Assembly: GCA_964551645.1 (NCBI GenBank)
Contig: CAZKDV010000079.1
Span: 1 to 11,419, forward strand
Direction: 5' to 3'
DNA length: 11,419 nt
Origin: CAZKDV01 sp964551645
GTDB lineage: Bacteria; Bacteroidota; Bacteroidia; Bacteroidales; DTU049
Shown piece after piece: positions 1 to 9,306 of the stretch. Numbering within the stretch: position 1 is the stretch's first letter; each line of letters starts with the position of its first letter. Below the pieces are notes generated by a model. The model ran no database searches. It was not told the DNA's origin and saw only the letters and a list, made by a program, of their open reading frames with translations. A program made the translations under genes and the position numbers.

Positions 1-1608
1 TTTACGGTAAACGGCGATTTGACAATTGAAAATGGAAGTTTAGCCACATCTACATATACATTAACTGGAGCTGGTTCAAATTCGGGCAAAACCTTAATAA
101 TCAATAATGAAGCTGCATTTACTATTCAAACAGCTATTGCTGACCCAATGCCTATTTTTGAATATTATGACTTAAGTTTTAATAGTACAGTTGAATATAA
201 GTCTAACTATTCAAATAATGTTTTAGGTCTTGATTATGGCAACTTAACATTCTCGATTGTCTCTGGTTCGGCTCAATATATTAGAACCCTTGTCGGGAAT
301 GCTTCTGTGGCAGGCAACTTAAGCATTAATAATTATAACAACTTTAAGGTAGGAAACAATACTTTAACATTAGGAAATACTTCTGCTCCTTCGGGTTTAA
401 GTGGACAAATTGTGATGGGTACTACTTCAACAAATATTACTGGCGCAGGCAATGGTGCTAATTTAGTTTTTGTTGATAATGCTGCCAAAGATGCAATAGT
501 TTGCAATCTTCCATTAATTAATGATGGAATAGATATATTGACTATAGATAGAGCTAGCGGGATACGACTTTCAGGGAATAATAATGTCAACAAATTATAT
601 ATGCTCAATGGTTTGTTGGATATATATGGTAAGTCTCTTATCGTTGGTTCTTCAATTGTGAATAGTGCAACTCCTGCCAAGTTGTGTTCAACAACTAATA
701 ATGGGACTATTAATTTTGCAGGGGGAACGGGTGATATCGGAACATTATATATCAAAGATAGTACAATTATCACTAAAATGGTTTTTTCAAAATCAGGGAT
801 AGCTCCTATTGTTACAGTTGAAGGTGATTTTACTCTTGCAGGTGGTGCGGAGGCATTTAGTTTTAAAGGTGAAAATGGAGTGTTTAATATTAATGGAAAT
901 ATGATAATTAGTAGTAACACTGCCAAGGCTTTTACTATGACTGGAACGGGAGTTACTTTAAATATGAATGGGGACTTGACTTTGGGTGCAACTACTGTTG
1001 CTGTATTTGATTGGACTGACGGTATGATTAATATGGGCAACAACACTTTCTATTTTAACTCAACTGCAGCAAACTTGCCATCAGCTACCCAAACAAAATA
1101 CATATCATTTTCAGGTTCAGACGGAGGCTTCCAATGGAATATGCCTAATTCAACAGCAGCAGGCACATACAAATTGCCTATTGGAGTTTCTGGAGATGTC
1201 AACGGATTTAGACCAGTTTCAATACAATTAAATGCAGCAAATCCAGCCTCAATAGTATCTCTAAAAGTGGGTTATGACAAGCATACCAATATAGGAGTAG
1301 CATCAGCAACCGAGGTGCCGCTAGTAGGTAATAACAGAGCAGGATACATTGCTAAAATTACTCGCGGGGTGAATGACTTCACAGTGGCTCCTAATATTAT
1401 TATGACTTATCAAGATGATGACTTTAATGACGGAGCTCCCGATAGCGATGAGGTTGCAATCTATAAATATAGTGGAAGTGGCTGGTCAAGAGTAGGAAAT
1501 AATGGAGTGGACAGTGCAGATGATAATGTAACTATTTTGAAAAACGACATTAGCCTTTCTACAAATACAGAATCTTATGTACTTGGCGTATCAGGTGGAT
1601 TGTCTTTG
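1..1608 (+). repeat. FHA-like strand-repeat module, copy 1 (start cut off)
   Basis: This part of the giant protein has short strand repeats such as VNGDLTI, AGNLSI, INGNMIIS and MNGDLTLG. It then passes into a globular segment (about 1160-1600) starting YKLPIG and containing RPVSIQL and YVLGVSGG. It aligns segment by segment with the next module: GKTLIINNEAAFT matches GKTFTIDDNGTFT, PIFEYYDLSFNSTVEY matches PLFETNDFDENSTINF, and LDYGNLTFS matches ISYGNLSLS. The opening WTG...NW motif seen in copy 2 is missing here, presumably because it lies left of the window. Confidence 0.75.
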
Positions 1609-4600
1609 CCTGCAAGCATATATAGATGGACAGGTGTAACCAGCAACGAGTGGAATGAGCCAACCAATTGGGAAATAAACAACGGAACTTATCCAAACGA
1701 TCCTGGAGATAATGTGGTGATTGATGATACTTTTAGTCCAAGCAATTGGCCCACAATTTCTAATGGAGTTACTTATACTGTTAAAAACATTTCAGTTAGC
1801 AATGGAGCTGTTCTAACTATAGGAGCAGGAACGAGTGGACAACTAGATGTTTATGGCAACTTTGTAAATAATGCTACTGTTAATGTAGCTAATGGAAGCA
1901 CGGTTCGCTTTATGTCAGCATCAACCCAAACAATTCCAGCTGCTAATTACTTCAACTTGACATGTAATGGCAACACAGGAGACAGAATCTTATCACCAAC
2001 AGGAACAATTGGTGTTGCAGGAACTTTAACATTAGGCGCCAATAATTACATCACAACATCAAGCACTATCAATTTTAATGGTAGCGGAAATCAAACAATT
2101 CCGACACAGCCAACAACAGGCTTCTACAATAATTTGATGGTTTCAACAGGAGGAACTAAAACTATCCAAGCAACTACTAATATTAACGGCAACTTAACAA
2201 TCAATTCGGGTGCTACATTGGCAGACGGAGCTAGCGCTATTATTGTTGGACCCGGTAGTTTTTCGGGCAAAACATTTACAATTGATGATAATGGAACCTT
2301 TACTAGTGTTAACACTTCAACAGCTATAAACTCTACTAATATTGGACCTTTCCCATTATTTGAAACTAATGATTTTGACGAAAATAGCACTATCAACTTT
2401 AATGCTTCTGCCGCAACTCCAATAGCAGCAATTAGCTATGGCAATCTAAGTTTGTCAGGTTCATCGGCTACAAAAGTAGCACAAGGCAATATTACTGTTA
2501 GGGGCAATTTTACCAACAATAGTTCAGTTACATTCAATTTGGGCAGTAATAATACGCATACATTTAATGGAAATTTAACCAATACCGGAACTATTGCTAA
2601 TGCAACTTCTCCAAACCAATCGAATATAGTATTTGAAGGTAGTGGAAATGCTAATTTGCCAGCTATAACAAATGGAATAGCTAATTTGACAATAAATAGA
2701 AGTGGAGGAATTGTGTCAATGACGGGAATAAATACCATTTTCGGAGCATTAAGCCTAACAGACGGTATTTTGGCTATTAATGGACAAATACTAACAATTG
2801 ACGGAACTATTGCATCAGGAGGTTTTGGCTCAATTAGTGGCTCTACAACATCGTCAATGGTCGTAAATGGAAGTGGCAACTTAGGAACACTTAATTTTAC
2901 AACGGGCGAGCAAAATTTACTTAATTTAACGATTAATAGAAACTCAGGAATTGTTGTTTTAGGGACTAATTTATCAATTGGAACAGCAGCAAGCGGAACT
3001 TTGACACTTACAAATGGCATACTTGATATGGGTTCAAATGTACTTACAATTGCCAATACAAATGCTAATGGAGTTACTGTTGGTTCGTCTAATAGTTTTG
3101 TCAAAGGAGCTTTGGCAAGAACTCTTCCTGCTTCACTTGCAAGTGGCACAACATATCATTTCCCTATAGGCAAAAATGCTTATCAACTAATGTCATTTAA
3201 CAACTTGGTAAGTTCAGGAAGTGTTGTTGTTACGGCTGAGGTGTTTGATGAAAATAGCAACGGCATAGGCGGATTGGGAATATCTAATTTTGGAAATAGG
3301 TATTGGCATGCAACAGTTAGCGGTACAGGTAGCATAACTGAGGTTGGCTCAGTGAGTTTAACAGAAACTGGATTAGTAAGCGGAACTAGTGTAATTGGAC
3401 AATCTTTGACTAAAACTGGAATATATTTAAACAAAAACGGAAGTGTTTCGGCTAACACAATAACAAGCCAATCAATGATTAATCCATCTTTAGGCTATTT
3501 TGCAATTGGCGAAAAAGTAGTATTCGACCTATGTCCAGGACCATATACCATAGGACCTACGGGTAATTTCAACACCCTTGCTGAAGTGGCTGACATTCTT
3601 AATGGTACCACAGTTTCATGTAATTTGTTGTTTGAACTTCAATCAACATACACAGAGTATGCAAGTACTCCAATTGTTTTTGAAAATATCAACAATGGAA
3701 CAAACACAATTACAATCAGACCAATTGCTGGTGCAAGCAATCTTTTAACTTCTGGTGATCCCGGAACAAGCAGTCCGCTGATTAATCTGAAAGGAGTTAG
3801 CAACATTATATTAGACGGAAGATCTGGTGGCACAGGAAGCGATATTAACTGGACAATCAGCAATGCTCGAACAGCAACAACAGTAGGTCCTGCTGTGCAA
3901 ATGCAAAGTGGGGTTAGCAACACAAGATTGCAATATCTACAACTTGAGAGTCAAAACACAACAGCAACTAGCGGAACTGTATTTATTACAGCAAATGCTA
4001 CTCCTGCTGTTACAAATTCAAATATTACGATACAAAATTGTAATGTAACTAGTTTACCAACAGGAACAATGGCTAACGGAATCTATGCTTATGGCAATGC
4101 TTCAACTCAATTTAACCATAATATCAATATTTTGAATAACAAAATATTCAATTTCACTAGCAAAGGTATTGGACTTGACGGCACAGGCTCTGCTACGCAA
4201 GGATATGGAAACGAGTGGAACATTTCAGAAAATAGCATATACAACACTCAAACAACGGCAGTAGCAATAAGGGGAATATCCATCAATACAGGTAATGGAC
4301 ATTCAATTGAGGGTAACTTTATTGGTGGACAAGCAGCAAATTGCGTTGGATTGCCAATGACAAATAGTGGAAATGTTGCATTTAACGGTATATATTTAAG
4401 TGTTGGTACAAACTCAGCAACTATTGTTGATAACAACACTATTAGCAATATTAGCATGACTGGCACTGCAGAATCTTCTTTCATTGGAATTAACTTGGCT
4501 GCAGGTTTGTGTCAAATAGGAACAACAAATGGCAACATCATTGGGAGCATTGCTTCTGTCAATAGCATTCAAGTTGCAGGAACAAGTACAACTGTTGGTA

Positions 4601-7600
4601 TTGCAGCCTCTTCAACATCGGCAATCAGCATAGCTAAAAACACTATTGCTAATATGGCGGCAACAGGAACAGCAGCAGGCTCTATGGTTAGAGGTATAGC
4701 TGTTTCGTCTTCGGGGGTTTACACTATTTCTGCTAACACAGTTAGAAACTTATTTACTTCGGGCATTGGCGTAGGCACAGGAACATCTTCGTCTGTTGTG
4801 GGCATTTCACACTCAGCAACTGGAGCAGGTGCTACTATTGAAAAGAATACTGTTTATGCTTTGTCTAATACAGCTGCCTCAGCCAATGTGGTTGTTACGG
4901 GTATTGCATATACAGGTGCAACAAGCGGAACTAATATTGTTAATGCAAACTTTGTTCATAGCTCTTCAACTTCTTCATCTTCATCAATATCACAACAAGT
5001 GGGTATTGCTGCCGTAAACGGCTTAACTACATGTTCAAACAATATGATAAGGCTAGGAATTGATGCTCAAGGAAATGCACAAACAATTACGCCTATAATT
5101 GCTGGTATTAGCAAAGCAAGTACCAACAATATGAAGTTCTACCACAACTCAGTTTACATAGGTGGAAGCGGAGTTGGAATAGGAACTGCCAATACTTACG
5201 CATTCAACAGAACAGCTGCAGGTGTTGATGATGTTAGAAACAATATATTTGTCAATGCAAGGTCTAATTCTTCAACCGGAGGCAAACATTATGCAGTATC
5301 GTATAATAACAATACAAACCTAACAAGCAACAACAATATCTATTATGCAAATGGCACAGGTGGTTATATTGGTTCATATAATGGAGGTACAACAGAACAA
5401 CCAACATTGCAAGGTTTAATGTTAGCGTCAGGAAGTCAAGAGAATGCTTCAGGATTTGGAGATCCAAACTTTGTAAGCCCAACAAGTGCAACTCCAGACC
5501 TTCATATACAAGGAACAACTCCTGCCGAAAGTGCAGGTGCTGTAATTACTGAGGTTGCAAGCGATTTTGATGGAGATAACAGAGGTTATTATACTCCTGT
5601 GGATATAGGTGCTGATGCCGGAAACTACACAAGTTTAGATATTTATAATCCGTTAGTAAGTGTGCCTGCAATTTCTAGTCAAGCAATGTGCGGAGAAGAA
5701 TTATCAATAGAAGTGATTGCAACAATTACCGATGTGGGAACTTCGGGAATTGCTAGTGGTTCGCTTGCTCCAAAACTATGGTGGAGACTAAGTGGAGGAA
5801 CTTGGACTTCTCTTGCTCATTCGTCTGTTAGCGGAAATGAATATACATTCTTATTAGAAATTGATAATTTAGCAGCAGGACAAACTTATGAGTACTATGT
5901 TGTAGCTCAAGACCAATCTTCGGCACCGAATTTTGGTTATAGCCATTTTAATGCAACAACTCCCACACATAGTTCTGTAAATAATATTACTACAGCAAAT
6001 GCTGTCCCTGCTACATTTTCAATTAATTCTTCGGCTCCTTTAAGTGGAGTTGTTACTGTTGGTAGTGGTGGCGATTATCCTAGCTTCAACGGAGCTTCAG
6101 GCTTGTTCTCGGCTATTAATAATAATGGATTAAAAGGAGACCTTACGGTGCATGTTATAAGTGATATTACAGAAACTACTACAACTACTTTAAATACCAT
6201 AAATAATTATTGTGGCGTAGGTCCTTATACTGTAACTATTGAGCCTTCTTCAGCATCATTGAAAACAATTACCGGAAACTTATCAGGCGATGGTTTGTTT
6301 GTATTTAACGGAGCTAATGATGTTATGATAGATGGACGATATAATGGTAATGGTCAATATTTGAAATTTGTCAATACGAACTCAAATACAAATACAATTT
6401 TAATACAAAATGGAACAACTAATTTAGCAATAAAGAATTGTATTATTGAAGGACAAGCAAGTTCAACAACAAAAGGAATAATTAATATAGGAGGAGGTGT
6501 GAGCAATAGCTATATCACTATAGACAATAATTTAATTGGCAGTGCAAATTGGGCAAGTAATTGTATTTATTCTGCTGGTAATAATAGCGACCCCAATCAT
6601 CATATTACTATTAGCAATAATGAAATTTTTAATTTCCTTATTTGGAGTGGTGGATTCACTAGAGGATATGGGATAAATATCACAAATAGTGGCAATGGAA
6701 GTAACTGGGAGATAGTTGGCAACTCAATTTATAATAAAGGAATAAACGGGCAAAGCACTCAAACAGCAATAGGGTTTACACCAGGAGCAGCTTCAAATGA
6801 TAATGTTATTTCTGAAAACTGGATTGGCGGTAGTTCTAAAGAATGTGGTATAGATAACATTGGCTATTGGGGCAATAGTTGGAATAATTCTTATGGTGGA
6901 GAAAATCAAGTTATTGGGATAGATGTTAATTGCGGTACTATTGCTATTGATAGTAATAAAATTACAAATATTTGGGTTTCAAATTCAGATTATTCCGGAT
7001 TTGTAGGAGTTTATATCAAAGGCTCTACACAAGCAAGCGTTACCTATAACGAATTTGGTAGCGGTTCTAATGGGCAGCCAGATAATTCTAAAATAATTCA
7101 AGTAAGTGGCGGAGCTACTAATTATTATCGTCCAGGATATATTTATGGAATATGGAATCAAAGTAGTACTACATCAATGACGACTTATGATCATAATTAT
7201 TTTTATTATCTATTTCAAAGTGGTGCTTATGAGGGTGGCAATGTTCATTGTATATCTCACCAAGTGAAAGGACCAGCTACTATTACTCGAAATTTCATTA
7301 ACGGACCACAAGCAGCAGGGTTATATTATAATAGTTTTGGTATTAGACTAGAGCCTACTGCATCTACATCTGGAAATATTATATCAGGAAATTCAATAGC
7401 AGGTCCATATATCAATAGTCCAGTATCTGGAGAAGTTGCTAATTTCGGTATATATATTAAAGTATTAGGAACACAAAAGGTAAGTGGTATTATTTCTGAT
7501 AATATTGTGTGGGATATGAGAAATGCAGATAGAGCAGGATATACAGAGGGTATTTATATTTGGTCTAATACAGGAGGGAATGGTGATTGGGACATTCATA

Positions 7601-9288
7601 ATAATCAAATTACTCTTTTGAATAATGGAAGCAAGAGTAATTGCGTTGGATTGTATGGTATTGATATTCAATTAAATTCAGCTTCAACAACTAATGTTTA
7701 TAATAATACTGTATTTATTGGAGGCGAAAATGGAGGTAGCCCAGTAGCAGGTCATGATTTTAGTTCTTATGCTTTTTTCAGAATGCCTGGTGCATCTGGA
7801 ACTGTAGTAGGAGATAAAATTACATTAAAAAACAACATATTCATTAATACTCGATTAATATACAATGGATATGTAACAGGACATTTTGCAATAGCAAATT
7901 ATGGAAACTACAATTATGCTACTAATTGGGATGAAAGTAATTACAATTTTCTTTTAACTGGAGATGGTTCAGTATCATACATAGGTATGTGGGGTACATC
8001 AATTGCTTCAACATTTTCAGGATGGCAAAGTGCAAGTGGTAAAGAAGCTAACTCTTGGAGTGTAGCATATACAGGGCAGGCATCTACAGCATCTGCTTTA
8101 AATCCTTCTGATTTATTTGTTAACTTATTAAATAACCTTAGCATAAATACAAGCCATCAGGCTTCTTGGTTTGTCAATGGAAAAGGTGAAGCCATACCTA
8201 GTGTAGCAAGCGACTTCTTTGGCAACCCTCGCAGTAATATTTATGGCTTTGGAACAGATATAGGCGCTCATGAATTTACTCCAGATAATGGTGTTTTGCC
8301 TCACGAACTTATAGCAACACCTAGCAAAGGTGGCACAAATACTTTTACTTTTGCTAGTAGAAACATTGCGTCAATTAACTGGGGCTATACAGGAATCGTT
8401 CCTAGCTCAATAGCCTTGAGATATTATTCAGGAGATGATCCTATTAATAATTTCCCTGCAAATGTTGCTAAAACCAATTGGTATATGAATATAACTCCAA
8501 CAGGTGGAAGCGATTATACATATTCGGCTAACTTCTTCTATGATAATGCTTTATTGGGGTCAATGCTCTCTCCATCAGTTGATTTGTCAGCAATGATAGT
8601 TGCTAAAACCGAAATGGGTAGCTGGAAAGATGTTGATAATTCAACAGTTAATTTATCAAGCAATATTTTATCTGCAACAGGTTTAACAATGTTCTCTGAT
8701 TTTACTGGAAAAGATGGAGATAGTCCATTGCCAGTATCATTGCTATACTTTGTGTCTGATTGCTACAAACAGGGCATTACTTTGTCATGGGCAACGGCTT
8801 CTGAAATAAATAATGATTATTTCACAATTGAAAGAAGCGAAGATGGATACACATGGACAAGCATTGCACAGATTAAAGGTAGTGGAAACAACAATTCGCT
8901 TAAAACATATAGCTATAAAGATGTTACTGCCAGTCCTTATGTGCAATACTTCTATCGTCTAAGACAAACCGATTATGACGGAACAAATGTGCTTCTATCA
9001 ACAATTGCTCAATCATGTGAAGAATTGGATAGCGGTTTTGAAATAATTACTGCATTTCAAAATGATAATATTTTGAATATCCATTACAAAGTGCCAAATG
9101 ATGATAATATTGTGATAGAACTAATAGACATGCTTGGTAAAGTTGTATATGCAGATAAAGTATATGCAAACAAAGGACACGCTATTCATACTATTGATGT
9201 AAATGCTATGGCAAATAATAGTGTTTATATGATACGATTAACAAATAGAAATGAGTCTGTTTACAGAAGGCATTTTATTGCACATTAA
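1..9288 (+). CDS. Giant T9SS-secreted repeat/beta-helix surface protein, 5'-partial
   Basis: The reading frame is open from base 1 (FTVNGDLTIENG...) to a TAA at 9286-9288, giving 3095 residues. A TTG at 19 lies inside an ongoing strand repeat and is not a credible start, so the gene begins upstream. In order: FHA-like 'NGNLTI / GxLxLG' strand repeats (residues 1-536), a second such unit opening with the WTG...W..NW motif (538-1171), a right-handed beta-helix unit (1178-1880), an Ig/FN3-like domain (about 1881-2015), a second beta-helix unit (2017-2761), a linker, an FN3-like domain starting LPVSLLYF (2910 on) and a T9SS type A sorting domain (about 3013-3095). The protein is rich in Asn, Thr, Ser, Gly and Ile and poor in Cys. 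From family knowledge, such proteins cross the inner membrane by Sec and the outer membrane by T9SS, and act as adhesins or matrix proteins. No catalytic motif was recognised, so the exact role is unknown. Presence of the coding region is certain; the adhesin role is inferred. Confidence 0.95.
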   Translation, partial: FTVNGDLTIENGSLATSTYTLTGAGSNSGKTLIINNEAAFTIQTAIADPMPIFEYYDLSFNSTVEYKSNYSNNVLGLDYGNLTFSIVSGSAQYIRTLVGNASVAGNLSINNYNNFKVGNNTLTLGNTSAPSGLSGQIVMGTTSTNITGAGNGANLVFVDNAAKDAIVCNLPLINDGIDILTIDRASGIRLSGNNNVNKLYMLNGLLDIYGKSLIVGSSIVNSATPAKLCSTTNNGTINFAGGTGDIGTLYIKDSTIITKMVFSKSGIAPIVTVEGDFTLAGGAEAFSFKGENGVFNINGNMIISSNTAKAFTMTGTGVTLNMNGDLTLGATTVAVFDWTDGMINMGNNTFYFNSTAANLPSATQTKYISFSGSDGGFQWNMPNSTAAGTYKLPIGVSGDVNGFRPVSIQLNAANPASIVSLKVGYDKHTNIGVASATEVPLVGNNRAGYIAKITRGVNDFTVAPNIIMTYQDDDFNDGAPDSDEVAIYKYSGSGWSRVGNNGVDSADDNVTILKNDISLSTNTESYVLGVSGGLSLPASIYRWTGVTSNEWNEPTNWEINNGTYPNDPGDNVVIDDTFSPSNWPTISNGVTYTVKNISVSNGAVLTIGAGTSGQLDVYGNFVNNATVNVANGSTVRFMSASTQTIPAANYFNLTCNGNTGDRILSPTGTIGVAGTLTLGANNYITTSSTINFNGSGNQTIPTQPTTGFYNNLMVSTGGTKTIQATTNINGNLTINSGATLADGASAIIVGPGSFSGKTFTIDDNGTFTSVNTSTAINSTNIGPFPLFETNDFDENSTINFNASAATPIAAISYGNLSLSGSSATKVAQGNITVRGNFTNNSSVTFNLGSNNTHTFNGNLTNTGTIANATSPNQSNIVFEGSGNANLPAITNGIANLTINRSGGIVSMTGINTIFGALSLTDGILAINGQILTIDGTIASGGFGSISGSTTSSMVVNGSGNLGTLNFTTGEQNLLNLTINRNSGIVVLGTNLSIGTAASGTLTLTNGILDMGSNVLTIANTNANGVTVGSSNSFVKGALARTLPASLASGTTYHFPIGKNAYQLMSFNNLVSSGSVVVTAEVFDENSNGIGGLGISNFGNRYWHATVSGTGSITEVGSVSLTETGLVSGTSVIGQSLTKTGIYLNKNGSVSANTITSQSMINPSLGYFAIGEKVVFDLCPGPYTIGPTGNFNTLAEVADILNGTTVSCNLLFELQSTYTEYASTPIVFENINNGTNTITIRPIAGASNLLTSGDPGTSSPLINLKGVSNIILDGRSGGTGSDINWTISNARTATTVGPAVQMQSGVSNTRLQYLQLESQNTTATSGTVFITANATPAVTNSNITIQNCNVTSLPTGTMANGIYAYGNASTQFNHNINILNNKIFNFTSKGIGLDGTGSATQGYGNEWNISENSIYNTQTTAVAIRGISINTGNGHSIEGNFIGGQAANCVGLPMTNSGNVAFNGIYLSVGTNSATIVDNNTISNISMTGTAESSFIGINLAAGLCQIGTTNGNIIGSIASVNSIQVAGTSTTVGIAASSTSAISIAKNTIANMAATGTAAGSMVRGIAVSSSGVYTISANTVRNLFTSGIGVGTGTSSSVVGISHSATGAGATIEKNTVYALSNTAASANVVVTGIAYTGATSGTNIVNANFVHSSSTSSSSSISQQVGIAAVNGLTTCSNNMIRLGIDAQGNAQTITPIIAGISKASTNNMKFYHNSVYIGGSGVGIGTANTYAFNRTAAGVDDVRNNIFVNARSNSSTGGKHYAVSYNNNTNLTSNNNIYYANGTGGYIGSYNGGTTEQPTLQGLMLASGSQENASGFGDPNFVSPTSATPDLHIQGTTPAESAGAVITEVASDFDGDNRGYYTPVDIGADAGNYTSLDIYNPLVSVPAISSQAMCGEELSIEVIATITDVGTSGIASGSLAPKLWWRLSGGTWTSLAHSSVSGNEYTFLLEIDNLAAGQTYEYYVVAQDQSSAPNFGYSHFNATTPTHSSVNNITTANAVPATFSINSSAPLSGVVTVGSGGDYPSFNGASGLFSAINNNGLKGDLTVHVISDITETTTTTLNTINNYCGVGPYTVTIEPSSASLKTITGNLSGDGLFVFNGANDVMIDGRYNGNGQYLKFVNTNSNTNTILIQNGTTNLAIKNCIIEGQASSTTKGIINIGGGVSNSYITIDNNLIGSANWASNCIYSAGNNSDPNHHITISNNEIFNFLIWSGGFTRGYGINITNSGNGSNWEIVGNSIYNKGINGQSTQTAIGFTPGAASNDNVISENWIGGSSKECGIDNIGYWGNSWNNSYGGENQVIGIDVNCGTIAIDSNKITNIWVSNSDYSGFVGVYIKGSTQASVTYNEFGSGSNGQPDNSKIIQVSGGATNYYRPGYIYGIWNQSSTTSMTTYDHNYFYYLFQSGAYEGGNVHCISHQVKGPATITRNFINGPQAAGLYYNSFGIRLEPTASTSGNIISGNSIAGPYINSPVSGEVANFGIYIKVLGTQKVSGIISDNIVWDMRNADRAGYTEGIYIWSNTGGNGDWDIHNNQITLLNNGSKSNCVGLYGIDIQLNSASTTNVYNNTVFIGGENGGSPVAGHDFSSYAFFRMPGASGTVVGDKITLKNNIFINTRLIYNGYVTGHFAIANYGNYNYATNWDESNYNFLLTGDGSVSYIGMWGTSIASTFSGWQSASGKEANSWSVAYTGQASTASALNPSDLFVNLLNNLSINTSHQASWFVNGKGEAIPSVASDFFGNPRSNIYGFGTDIGAHEFTPDNGVLPHELIATPSKGGTNTFTFASRNIASINWGYTGIVPSSIALRYYSGDDPINNFPANVAKTNWYMNITPTGGSDYTYSANFFYDNALLGSMLSPSVDLSAMIVAKTEMGSWKDVDNSTVNLSSNILSATGLTMFSDFTGKDGDSPLPVSLLYFVSDCYKQGITLSWATASEINNDYFTIERSEDGYTWTSIAQIKGSGNNNSLKTYSYKDVTASPYVQYFYRLRQTDYDGTNVLLSTIAQSCEELDSGFEIITAFQNDNILNIHYKVPNDDNIVIELIDMLGKVVYADKVYANKGHAIHTIDVNAMANNSVYMIRLTNRNESVYRRHFIAH
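1612..3513 (+). repeat. FHA-like strand-repeat module, copy 2
   Basis: This copy opens with YRWTGVTSNEWNEPTNWE and then PNDPGDNVVIDD. That pattern (W-T-G, W, N-W, then P..D.V.I) is common at the start of repeat units in Bacteroidota secreted proteins. Strand repeats follow (GQLDVYGNF, INGNLTI, VRGNFTNN, FNGNLTN, LTLTNGILDMGSNVLTI). It ends in a globular segment starting YHFPIGKNAY (about 3160-3513) that corresponds to the YKLPIG segment of copy 1. The two copies are diverged at DNA level, which suggests an old duplication. Confidence 0.75.
3532..5640 (+). repeat. Right-handed beta-helix module, copy 1
   Basis: The module starts CPGPYTIGPTGNFNTLAEV, passes through an ILDGR segment, then runs through a series of rungs of the form 'N-x-I-x-N-N-x-I': NITIQNCNVTS, NINILNNKIFNF, WNISENSIYN, SIEGNFIGG, IVDNNTISNI. 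Asn ladders of this type are typical of pectate-lyase-like parallel beta-helices (PbH1 repeats). It ends SDFDGDNRG...DIGAD, a closing motif seen in many bacterial beta-helix surface proteins. I see no clear lyase or hydrolase active-site signature, so a structural or binding role is more likely than catalysis. Confidence 0.8.
5641..6048 (+). other. Ig/FN3-like domain between the two beta-helix modules
   Basis: About 135 residues, including PKLWWRLSGGTWTS, EYTFLLEIDNL and AGQTYEYYVVAQDQS. The last resembles the F and G strands of fibronectin type III / Ig-like folds (Y-x-Y-Y-V-x-A-x-D). Such domains usually act as spacers in secreted Bacteroidota proteins. It contains one Cys (AMCGEEL) near its start. 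The fold assignment rests on pattern only. Confidence 0.6.
6049..8283 (+). repeat. Right-handed beta-helix module, copy 2
   Basis: The module starts VVTVGSGGDYPSFNGASGLF, an opening typical of extracellular beta-helix proteins. It repeats the order of copy 1 rung by rung: MIDGR (ILDGR in copy 1), NNEIFNF (NNKIFNF), NWEIVGNSIYN (EWNISENSIYN), SENWIGG (EGNFIGG), AIDSNKITNI (IVDNNTISNI), FVGVYI (FIGINL). It ends SDFFGNPRSN...DIGAHE, matching the SDFDGDNRG...DIGAD end of copy 1. Compared with copy 1 it is richer in Trp and Tyr, which may reflect a different ligand surface (inference). Confidence 0.8.
8728..9285 (+). other. FN3-like domain plus T9SS type A C-terminal sorting domain
   Basis: From 8728 the protein reads LPVSLLYF, then LSWATASEINNDYFTIERS, DGYTWTSI, GSGNNNS and YYRLRQTDYDG-like text (here FYRLRQTDYDG). 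This is the standard FN3-like domain just before T9SS sorting domains. From about 9037 the last 83 residues fit a type A sorting domain: VIELIDMLGKVVY, then a Gly turn, IDVNAMANNSVYMIRL and a basic, aromatic end YRRHFIAH. In known systems the T9SS recognises this domain, and the sortase-like protease PorU cuts it off or links the protein to A-LPS. The usual 'YPNP' opening is not visible; ITAFQND stands in its place. Confidence 0.9.
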
Positions 9289-9305
9289 AAATGTGCGTAT
9301 TTTTG
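9279..9305 (+). terminator. Probable intrinsic terminator of the giant surface protein gene
   Basis: GCACATT (9280-9286) and AATGTGC (9290-9296) form a perfect 7-bp stem with a 3-base loop, followed by GTATTTTTG. The TAA stop codon lies in the top of the stem and the loop, and the T-run follows on the plus strand only. The stem is short. The next gene is convergent and ends only 18 bases after this stop, so a terminator here makes sense. On the minus strand no T-run follows the stem. Confidence 0.55.
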
Positions 9306-9306
9306 A

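Noticed and set aside
4961..4992. Ser-rich run (SSSTSSSSSIS) as a possible contingency microsatellite
   Set aside because: The codons are mixed (TCT, TCA, AGC) with only a few imperfect repeats, too short and irregular for slipped-strand phase variation.
333..8144. Several minus-strand frames of 67-237 codons inside the giant gene, and one plus-strand frame at 4796-5017
   Set aside because: They lie wholly within the 9.3-kb coding region in other frames, have low-complexity Leu/Ile/Val/Pro-rich text that mirrors Asn/Thr repeat codons, and contain no recognisable domain.
3532..8283. Beta-helix modules as polysaccharide lyases
   Set aside because: The fold repeat is visible, but no catalytic motif of a known lyase or hydrolase family could be recognised, so no enzyme name is given.
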